This document shows, piece after piece, positions 1 through 7,007 of a DNA stretch of 34,042 nt. Origin of the DNA: Prevotellaceae bacterium (GTDB lineage Bacteria; Bacteroidota; Bacteroidia; Bacteroidales; UBA932). The position numbers were made by a program, and so were the translations under genes. Position 1 is the first letter of the stretch, and every line of letters begins with the position of its first letter. The stretch lies in assembly GCA_031270335.1 (NCBI GenBank), contig JAISXV010000150.1, forward strand, positions 1 through 34,042, given 5' to 3'. Below the pieces are notes generated by a model. That model did not search any database. It saw nothing but the letters and a program-made list of their open reading frames with translations, and had not been told where the DNA came from.

Positions 1-530
1 ACTTCGCCGTCGCCGGCGACGCCAACAGCGCGTGTCAGCGGGTTGATTTGCAATCGTGGTAACATCATCTGTTGCAGGAGGTCGATACCGTTGCCGGAAG
101 CGTTAATTTGTTGTTCGGTGGGGAAAATGAGTTTCCGGTCGATACGGTTAGTCATGGAGGAGCCGCTCACAGTGACAGCGTCTAATCCGATAGCTTCTTC
201 TTCGACAAGAATATCCGGCAAAATGATGCTGTTTTTCAGTCCTTCCAACGCGATATACTGTGTTTCGTAACCGAGACAGGAGATTACAAGCCGGTAATCG
301 CCCTGAGCAATATTCGTAATCGCAAATTTGCCTTCGTCGCTTGAAGTTGTTCCCGTTACAAAGGCAGAATCAACCGTTTGCAACACTATGTTGGCAGATG
401 CAAAGACGTTGTTATTTTTCGCCTCCCTGACCGTACCTTTCAATTCGATTTTCTGAGCATAAACGCTCCCCGCAATACTGCTAACAAACAGTAGTATCCA
501 TACAATCTTTTTCATAATAATCTTTTTCAT
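1..530 (-). CDS. TonB-dependent / outer membrane beta-barrel receptor, N-terminal part (truncated by window)
   Basis: Minus-strand frame from ATG at 530: MKKIIMKKIVWILLFVSSIAGSVYAQKIELKGTVREAKNNNVFASANIVLQTVDSAFVTGTTSSDEGKFAITNIAQGDYRLVISCLGYETQYIALEGLKNSIILPDILVEEEAIGLDAVTVSG...; signal peptide plus CarboxypepD_reg-like plug region. Confidence 0.8.
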   Translation of the reverse strand, partial: MKKIIMKKIVWILLFVSSIAGSVYAQKIELKGTVREAKNNNVFASANIVLQTVDSAFVTGTTSSDEGKFAITNIAQGDYRLVISCLGYETQYIALEGLKNSIILPDILVEEEAIGLDAVTVSGSSMTNRIDRKLIFPTEQQINASGNGIDLLQQMMLPRLQINPLTRAVGVAGDGE

Positions 531-677
531 GTCGTATTTCTTTATTTTTTATATCAATAAGACGTATGAAAAAACATTTTGTTACAAATTAATTAATTAT
601 TTCTCCATTCTACAATTAGTTGTATAACCTTGAATCACACTAAAATACTTATATTGCCGGATTATTATCGAAAAAAA

Positions 678-711
678 TTTGTTGGAGTTAAAAAAATAAT
701 CACTACCTTTG
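678..711 (+). promoter_or_regulatory. Bacteroidetes-type promoter of the rplM operon (TTTG 678-681, TACCTTTG 704-711)
   Basis: TTTG-N22-TACCTTTG matches the known Bacteroidetes -33/-7 consensus (TTTG ... TAnnTTTG), upstream of rplM. Confidence 0.7.
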
Positions 712-782
712 CAGCCCCATTTTTATGGGATTTTAGGATCATAATGTATAAGTATTAATTATTTAAAAGAAAAAAAGGTAAA

Positions 783-1235
783 GTGAACACTTTAAGTTAC
801 AAGACAGTATCAGCGAACGCATCAACGGTCAATAAGACCTGGTACGTTATAGATGCTAATGATGTGGTTCTGGGGCGTCTTGCGTCGAGAGTTGCGTTAA
901 TTCTGCGCGGCAAGAACAAACCGGACTTTACCCCTCATGTCGATTGCGGTGATAATGTGATCATTCTCAACGCCGAGAAGGTGCGACTGACGGGTAAAAA
1001 GAAGACAGACAAGGTGTATGTACGCCATACCGGTTATCCGGGTGGTCAACGTTTTGCAAGCCCTAAACAATTGTTGGCGAGCAAACCAAACGCCGTAATC
1101 GAAGCTGCGGTAAAAGGCATGCTTCCGAAAAACAGACTTGGTTCCAAGTTATTTCAAAATTTGTATGTGTATGCAGGAAATGAACATCCTCATGAAGCAC
1201 AACAACCAAAACAAGTTACATTAAAAGAAATTTAA
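783..1235 (+). CDS. rplM: 50S ribosomal protein L13
   Basis: 150 aa, GTG start, [11 protein letters not shown]...[21 protein letters not shown]13 signature; followed by rpsI. Confidence 0.97.
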   Translation: MNTLSYKTVSANASTVNKTWYVIDANDVVLGRLASRVALILRGKNKPDFTPHVDCGDNVIILNAEKVRLTGKKKTDKVYVRHTGYPGGQRFASPKQLLASKPNAVIEAAVKGMLPKNRLGSKLFQNLYVYAGNEHPHEAQQPKQVTLKEI

Positions 1236-1243
1236 AATTGACG

Positions 1244-1633
1244 ATGGAAGTAATTAATGCACTTGGAAGACGAAAAGCTGCTATTGCCCGGGTTTATTTA
1301 ACCGCCGGCACAGGAGTTATTACGATTAATGGCCGTCCGTTGGAAAATTATTTCCCTTCCGGACTGTTGCAGTATGTGGTGAAACAACCGCTTACGGTAA
1401 CTGATAACGAAGGAAAATACGACGTTAAGGTGAACCTCAATGGAGGCGGAACCAAAGGTCAGGCAGAAGCATTGCGTTTGGGCATTGCCCGCGCTATTTG
1501 TAAGGTGGATGCCGAAGCATTTCGCCCGACGTTGAAAATTAACGGGTTCCTCACACGTGACCCGCGTACAGTCGAGCGTAAAAAACCGGGACGTCCGGGA
1601 GCGCGTAAAAGATTTCAATTTAGTAAACGCTAA
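1244..1633 (+). CDS. rpsI: 30S ribosomal protein S9
   Basis: MEVINALGRRKAAIARVYL...KKPGRPGARKRFQFSKR; ATG at 1244 preferred over the TTG at 1238 in the ORF track. Confidence 0.97.
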   Translation: MEVINALGRRKAAIARVYLTAGTGVITINGRPLENYFPSGLLQYVVKQPLTVTDNEGKYDVKVNLNGGGTKGQAEALRLGIARAICKVDAEAFRPTLKINGFLTRDPRTVERKKPGRPGARKRFQFSKR

Positions 1634-1797
1634 CAAAATGCAGTTTTTCTACAGCACAACGTCAGTCATGAATTATCCCGCATTATTGAGGATAATGCTG
1701 CGTTGCGGAAAATTTTTCCGATTGGAATTGAATCCACTACGTGAAAAATTGACGAAAAGAGTTAAAAAAATGTAAATTAAAAAAAAGAATTAAAAAG

Positions 1798-2595
1798 ATG
1801 TCAAAGACAACATTCCAGGATTTACTTGATGCAGGCGTGCATTTCGGACACATGAAAAGAAAATGGAACCCTAAAATGGCGCCATATATCTTTATGGAAA
1901 AAAACGGAATCCATATTATCGACCTGCATAAAACCGTTATTAAAATAGATGAAGCCGCAAAAGCGCTTTACGGTATCGCACGTTCGGGACGTAAAGTATT
2001 ATTTGTCGCTACTAAAAAACAAGCTAAAGATATTGTAGCAGAAAAAGTTAAAGCAATCGACATGCCTTATGTTACAGAACGCTGGCCCGGCGGTATGCTC
2101 ACTAATTTCCCAACAATACGTAAAGCCGTAAAAAAAATGAATTCTATCGACAGAATGCTCGTCGATGGAACGTTCGAAACATTGTCGAAACGCGAAAAAT
2201 TGCAGATTTCGCGCCAAAGAGCCAAACTGGAGAAGAATCTCGGCTCTATCGCCGACCTTTCACGTTTGCCCGCAGCGTTATTTGTTGTTGATATTCAAAA
2301 GGAAGCAAATGCAATAAAAGAAGCGAAACGTTTGAATATTCCGGTTATTGCAATAGTTGATACTTGTTGTGATCCTACTAACATTGATTATGTTATTCCG
2401 GCAAACGACGACGCTGCAAAATCTATCGAGCTAATCATTAGTATCGCCTGCGATGCAATGAAAGACGGACTCGAAGAACGTAAAGGCGAAAGAGAAAAAG
2501 ACGAACCGGCGGCAGCCGACGACGCTCCCCGTAAAATGAGAGCCCGTAAAACAAAAAAAGACTCACGTGAAAGAAATAATAAAGGAGACAATTAA
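1798..2595 (+). CDS. rpsB: 30S ribosomal protein S2
   Basis: MSKTTFQDLLDAGVHFGHMKRKWNPKMAPYIF..., classic S2; next gene is tsf. Confidence 0.97.
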   Translation: MSKTTFQDLLDAGVHFGHMKRKWNPKMAPYIFMEKNGIHIIDLHKTVIKIDEAAKALYGIARSGRKVLFVATKKQAKDIVAEKVKAIDMPYVTERWPGGMLTNFPTIRKAVKKMNSIDRMLVDGTFETLSKREKLQISRQRAKLEKNLGSIADLSRLPAALFVVDIQKEANAIKEAKRLNIPVIAIVDTCCDPTNIDYVIPANDDAAKSIELIISIACDAMKDGLEERKGEREKDEPAAADDAPRKMRARKTKKDSRERNNKGDN

Positions 2596-2597
2596 TT

Positions 2598-3425
2598 ATG
2601 GCAGAAATAAAAGCAACTGATGTTGCAAAACTGAGAAAAATGACCGGAGCAGGCATGATGGATTGTAAAAACGCTCTTGTCGAGGCTGATGGAGATTTTG
2701 ATCGCGCACAGGAAATCATTCGCGAAAAAGGAAAATTAATCGCCGCCAAACGCGCCGACCGCGAGACGACCGAAGGCGCCGTGATTGCCAAAGTAAACGA
2801 AAATGCTAAGGAAGGTATCCTTATCGCTCTCGGATGCGAAACGGATTTCGTCGCTAAAACAGATGATTTCAAGGCATTGGCAAACAAAATCGCCAAGGCT
2901 GCAATTACCGCTTTACCAAAAGATAAAGAGGCGTTGGAAGCTCTTGTTGTCGATGGATCGCCGATATCTCAACTTATCAGCGACCAAACCGGCAGAAGCG
3001 GTGAAAAACACGTTATTGCTACATACGAAAGAATTTCGGGCGAACATTTGGAATCGTATATCCACATGAACAACAAACTTGCTACTGTCGTTGCTTTCAA
3101 CAAGACCATTTCGGTCGAAGCCGGAAGAGACATTGCAATGCAGGTTGCTGCAATGAATCCCGTGTCGGTCAATAAAGAAGCTTGTTCTAAGGATGTTATC
3201 GAACGTGAACTGCAAATCGGAAGAGAGCAGGCGCGTCTCGAAAATAAACCGGAAAATATGATAGAGAAAATTGCCGAAGGTAAACTTAATAAGTTCTTTA
3301 AAGAAAATACTCTGAACTCTCAGGATTTCATTAAAGACCAGAAAATCTCTGTAAGCCAATATCTGAAAGGCGTTGACCCCGAAGTGTCGGTTACAGGATT
3401 TGTGCGATTCTCATTGAATGATTAG
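2598..3425 (+). CDS. tsf: Elongation factor Ts
   Basis: MAEIKATDVAKLRKMTGAGMMDCKNALVEADGDFDRAQEIIREKG..., EF-Ts N-terminal signature. Confidence 0.97.
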   Translation: MAEIKATDVAKLRKMTGAGMMDCKNALVEADGDFDRAQEIIREKGKLIAAKRADRETTEGAVIAKVNENAKEGILIALGCETDFVAKTDDFKALANKIAKAAITALPKDKEALEALVVDGSPISQLISDQTGRSGEKHVIATYERISGEHLESYIHMNNKLATVVAFNKTISVEAGRDIAMQVAAMNPVSVNKEACSKDVIERELQIGREQARLENKPENMIEKIAEGKLNKFFKENTLNSQDFIKDQKISVSQYLKGVDPEVSVTGFVRFSLND

Positions 3426-3634
3426 GCTTTAATTTATTTGTGAATATATTTGTGAAAGGTGGAAGGCTGTCTCGTAAAAAAGACGGCTTTCTTTTTGTAA
3501 GCCAATATCTGAAAGGCGTTGACCCCGAAGTGTCGGTTACAGGATTTGTGCGATTCTCATTGAATGATTAGGCTTTAAATTTATTTGTGAATATATTTGT
3601 GAAAGGCTGTCTCGTAAAAAAGGCGGCTTTCTTT
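3350..3634 (+). repeat. Tandem duplication (about 140 bp unit) of the tsf 3' end plus terminator
   Basis: GTAAGCCAATATCTGAAAGGCGTTGACCCC...GAATGATTAGGCTTTAA at 3351 recurs at 3497 (offset 146); coding part identical; later differences are 1-nt and 7-nt indels and one substitution. Confidence 0.92.
3463..3496 (+). terminator. tsf intrinsic terminator, copy 1
   Basis: AAGGCTGTCT-cgtaaaaa-AGACGGCTTT followed by CTTTTT. Confidence 0.75.
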
Positions 3635-3637
3635 ATT
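3603..3637 (+). terminator. tsf intrinsic terminator, copy 2 (duplicated)
   Basis: AAGGCTGTCT-cgtaaaaa-AGGCGGCTTT followed by T-rich tract; stem kept by G-U pairing. Confidence 0.7.
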
Positions 3638-3641
3638 TTAT

Positions 3642-3769
3642 AAAAAAGTAGTGGAATGTTAGAGGAATTGTTTAAAGTTTGAAGCAAATAATATTGAGTT
3701 TTCCGAAGGGATACACTCCACTACCTTATCTTTTTTTTATACCGCAAAAATAAAATCTCACATTTTGTC
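3642..3769 (-). ncRNA. Candidate small RNA A (6S-like / Bacteroidales-1-like architecture)
   Basis: Minus-strand TTTG (3801-3804)-N18-TACCTTTG (3775-3782) promoter; long closing stem GTAGTGGAgTGT/ACAtTCCACTAC (arms 3713-3724 and 3648-3659) then U-run (3647-3642); no ORF of note. Confidence 0.5.
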
Positions 3770-3774
3770 GGGCG

Positions 3775-3804
3775 CAAAGGTATATCTTTTTTTTACATTT
3801 CAAA
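3775..3804 (-). promoter_or_regulatory. Bacteroidetes-type promoter on minus strand for sRNA A
   Basis: TTTG-N18-TACCTTTG reading on the minus strand. Confidence 0.6.
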
Positions 3805-4003
3805 AAAAAATTGAAATATTTCTGTTGTTTTGTTCGATATTTGTAGCCATTATATGCGATAAATAATTAATATTAAATGAAATATAAAGTTTATCCGGAG
3901 GTGTAAAAAAATGAAATATAATTTGTTTTTATACCTTTACGGAGCAAATGAACGACGATTTTTTTAGATTTTTACAGAAATTTAACAAACTTTAACTGTA
4001 TTG

Positions 4004-4019
4004 TGGCACGGATTTTGCA
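4004..4019 (+). promoter_or_regulatory. Sigma-54 (-24/-12) promoter
   Basis: TGGCACG-GATT-TTGCA, exact match to TGGCACG-N4-TTGCW with GG-N10-GC spacing; 45 bp upstream of ATG 4064. Confidence 0.7.
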
Positions 4020-4028
4020 GAAAATTCG

Positions 4029-4036
4029 TAACTTTG
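4029..4036 (+). promoter_or_regulatory. Possible Bacteroidetes -7 element (TAACTTTG)
   Basis: TAnnTTTG match immediately downstream of the sigma-54 site. Confidence 0.4.
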
Positions 4037-4063
4037 TAAATTATTTGATACTGTATTTGTGAA

Positions 4064-6049
4064 ATGAAAAAGATATTTGTTATACTGTTATTAATCGTGA
4101 TTTTTCACGTAACTTCCAAAGCACAAGCCGTTGAAACGAGAATGTGCTTTGTTGACACAACTGCTTTTCCCTTTTCGGGAGAATGGCAATATTTATCAAC
4201 CGACATATTTCTGTTTAATGGTCATAAGTTTGATAAAGTAATAAACGACATATATTTACCTACTACGAAAAAGGGTAAAAAAAAGGCTCTTGGAAGCGAA
4301 AAACTGGAATACCTCTACATCACGGCTCAATTGATGAACGTCAAGTATTTTGGCGATAATGATGTTGTTTATCCATTATACAACTTCCAGATTTCGAATG
4401 ATAAAGAATCGAAATATCAGACATTTGTAAGCGAAAATATCGAAGCTATACGCATTATTGACAATCTGCCATTGTATTCGGCAGGCAACAATATTGATGC
4501 AAAAATAGATGTGAAAGCATTGACTTCCAACGATAGAGATAATATAATGGGATTTTTTGGCAAACAATTACAGAATCTCGCGCAAACGGGCGGTATAGGC
4601 AGACCAATTTTGGCTCTTATTGGCGAAATGGGTAATTTCATCGAATCAAATGCAAAGAAAAAAGAATACCGTTTCAGTTCGACGATTCGACTGTTTGAAC
4701 AGAAAAGTTTTGATTCCCGGCTCCATTCGATACGGGTTTATGTGATGGTAACGCCAAATACTCCTACTATCCATATAAATACGACTATTTTAAGCAAGTT
4801 TATGGATACTTGTATGGTGGCTGAACTGACAAAAGCTGATTTGGAAAAACTGCTGCCATACAAAACTTATCCAATGATTATTGTCGCCAATTACAAGTCG
4901 CTCTACAAACTCGACGAAATCAGCGGCGACGAAGTGAATTTTGCAAATATTGACAAACGAAAGGTCAATGTCGAAAACAATTACAGAGACAAACTGATAA
5001 GCGACGACACATATAAACAGGAAAAAACGTTTACCGATTTTCTTACTATCTTCGCTAATTTCAAGAGCCAGATAGAATTATATACGCTGAACGCACGAAC
5101 AGGAAATATTGATGCTGCAAACAACGCCTTGGGTGGAATCGTACAGTCATACGTGGGTTTACTTAACGAGTATAACCTGATTAACTTTAAATATAAGGAT
5201 AATAATATCTTTATCAAATCGTTCAAGTCCGAATATGCTTCGATTATTGATTTTGCTTCATACTATCTCGAAAATGACCCGATTCTAAGAGGAATCAAAA
5301 TCATGTGTTCTACTCTGATTGATTTGAACAAAAACGGTATTCCGTTAAAGCCTGCCGACCAGGAACATGCGTTGAGAAATCTGCGACATAGAGATAATCT
5401 CAACAGTGATTTTAATACGAAAACAAAAGAAGGACAGAATATTGCAACTCTAATCAAACAGATAGAAAATTCTCTGTTTGCTCAGGAGTTTAATCCTTTG
5501 ATAGCAAAACTCAATTCAACTCCCGTTGAGGAAGACGTTAAAGATGAAAATGTCAATCTGTTAAACGAAAAAATTTCATCGACTTCGTGCCAGATATGCC
5601 GCGACCGGACTCAAGATGCTATCAAACATTATTACAATCGGATGGAAGAAGTGCAAAAGACAAACAGATTGAAAGAATATACCGAGTTGTTACGAAATGC
5701 CGAAATGTTCCTTATCGGTCATGAAAAGACGCTTATATTGCTGAAAAATAACCTGAGCAAATATCCGCAAGGGTCAATAGAATTTAACGCATACAATCGC
5801 CGGATTTCCGAAATCGAAAGGGATATCAATAATCTCAAAGATATTGTTGTCATAAATATGACCGATAAAAATTCGCAGACGATAGAATCCGCCAATACGA
5901 AAATTCTCAGTCTGACCGATTCAATAAATGTAAATATCGAATTTATCAAACAGAATAGTCCCGCTTTGTTGGAAGAAATAAAAACAGAGGAACCAATAAT
6001 CGAGACTCAAACAGAAAGCGCCGACACTGTGAAAATTGAGGATATTTAA
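4064..6049 (+). CDS. Exported protein of unknown function, 661 aa
   Basis: ATG start, Sec-type signal peptide MKKIFVILLLIVIFHVTSKAQA; long single ORF; no family recognised. Confidence 0.85.
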   Translation: MKKIFVILLLIVIFHVTSKAQAVETRMCFVDTTAFPFSGEWQYLSTDIFLFNGHKFDKVINDIYLPTTKKGKKKALGSEKLEYLYITAQLMNVKYFGDNDVVYPLYNFQISNDKESKYQTFVSENIEAIRIIDNLPLYSAGNNIDAKIDVKALTSNDRDNIMGFFGKQLQNLAQTGGIGRPILALIGEMGNFIESNAKKKEYRFSSTIRLFEQKSFDSRLHSIRVYVMVTPNTPTIHINTTILSKFMDTCMVAELTKADLEKLLPYKTYPMIIVANYKSLYKLDEISGDEVNFANIDKRKVNVENNYRDKLISDDTYKQEKTFTDFLTIFANFKSQIELYTLNARTGNIDAANNALGGIVQSYVGLLNEYNLINFKYKDNNIFIKSFKSEYASIIDFASYYLENDPILRGIKIMCSTLIDLNKNGIPLKPADQEHALRNLRHRDNLNSDFNTKTKEGQNIATLIKQIENSLFAQEFNPLIAKLNSTPVEEDVKDENVNLLNEKISSTSCQICRDRTQDAIKHYYNRMEEVQKTNRLKEYTELLRNAEMFLIGHEKTLILLKNNLSKYPQGSIEFNAYNRRISEIERDINNLKDIVVINMTDKNSQTIESANTKILSLTDSINVNIEFIKQNSPALLEEIKTEEPIIETQTESADTVKIEDI

Positions 6050-6114
6050 GAATGAATCCGATTAGGATTGTAGGATTAATTTGTCGTACACCCTTTACAC
6101 ATTATGTTTTTCGT

Positions 6115-6286
6115 GGTAAAGTCCCAACCGACCCCGTTTGAGGGTTCCACCCGACGGGGTAAAGTCCCAACCGACCCCGTTTGAGGGTTCCACCCGACGG
6201 GGTAAAGTCCCAACCGACCCCGTTTGAGGGTTCTCCCCGATGGGGTAAAGTCCCAACCGACCCCGTTTGAGGGTTCCACCCGACGG
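6115..6286. repeat. Four tandem copies of a 43-bp GC-rich repeat
   Basis: GGTAAAGTCCCAACCGACCCCGTTTGAGGGTTCCACCCGACGG at 6115, 6158, 6201, 6244; only copy 3 varies (TTCTCCCCGATGG). Confidence 0.95.
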
Positions 6287-6355
6287 GTATTGACAATTTT
6301 TGATTGACGATTGATATACGCTTGAGCAAAAACAGTCAAAATCAATGCAGAAAAA

Positions 6356-6631
6356 TCATCCAAAGTTATGGCTTTTTTTATAAATATCTTTCCCAAGAGC
6401 GACACGTTCAGCAATAAGTTCCTGTTTCTCTTTATTCCAAGTCAACACTATTCGATAAAAACCAAGTCTTAGACGATATTTATTTTTAGCGCCTTTCATT
6501 TTGCGCAAATTAATTGATTCTGAAAGACTTTTTAACTTCCGTAAATTTCTTACAGTTTCAAGACTTTTTTCCTCATCATCACTAAATTTTGCGGCATCTT
6601 TGCGAAAAGTTGTTGTAATTCCGACATTCAT
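6356..6631 (-). CDS. RelE/ParE-family type II toxin
   Basis: 91 aa, LRKMKGAKNKYRLRLGFYRIVLTWN...VALGKDIYKK resembles the RelE-family core; directly downstream of small acidic ORF. Confidence 0.7.
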   Translation of the reverse strand: MNVGITTTFRKDAAKFSDDEEKSLETVRNLRKLKSLSESINLRKMKGAKNKYRLRLGFYRIVLTWNKEKQELIAERVALGKDIYKKSHNFG

Positions 6632-6636
6632 AATAA

Positions 6637-6939
6637 TTAAAAATCATAAATAATTTCGTCATTTTCACATTCTGCACACAATTTCAAAAGATATTCATCT
6701 TCTAAATCGTCGTCATCTTCATCCATCAAATCGACAAGACGCAGTATTTCGCTAAGAGTAAATGATTTATTCCGTTTTTTTACGTAGTAAGAAGATTCAG
6801 GAATGCCCATTTTTTTTGCGATAAACTTACCTTTGTACCCTGTTTGTTCGATAATTGCATCAACATTACCGACGACTTTACAATAATTGTTAACAACTTC
6901 GCTAACATAAGACTTTGATAATGACATACTTGTATCCAT
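6637..6939 (-). CDS. Putative antitoxin partner (HTH-like, acidic C-terminus)
   Basis: 100 aa, 5 nt upstream of toxin ORF; GKFIAKKMGIPESSYYVKKRNKSFTLSEILRLVD HTH-like; acidic DEDDDDLEDE tail. Confidence 0.6.
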   Translation of the reverse strand: MDTSMSLSKSYVSEVVNNYCKVVGNVDAIIEQTGYKGKFIAKKMGIPESSYYVKKRNKSFTLSEILRLVDLMDEDDDDLEDEYLLKLCAECENDEIIYDF

Positions 6940-6960
6940 ATAACATTAATATTTAAAGTA

Positions 6961-6968
6961 CAAAGATA
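6961..6968 (-). promoter_or_regulatory. -7 element TATCTTTG for the toxin-antitoxin operon
   Basis: CAAAGATA on plus strand, 22 nt upstream of the antitoxin ATG. Confidence 0.5.
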
Positions 6969-7007
6969 CAAAAAAACTATTGTATAATGAATTGATAATC
7001 CCTTCAT

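Noticed and set aside
1557-1775. 72-aa ORF after rpsI
   Set aside because: Overlaps rpsI out of frame and continues into a structured leader; no homology recognised
6115-6286. CRISPR array
   Set aside because: Units are contiguous 43-mers with no spacers and no cas genes nearby
6076-6414. 112-aa and 75-aa minus-strand ORFs across the 43-bp repeats
   Set aside because: Repeat translation cycling through frames (43 is not a multiple of 3); no independent coding evidence
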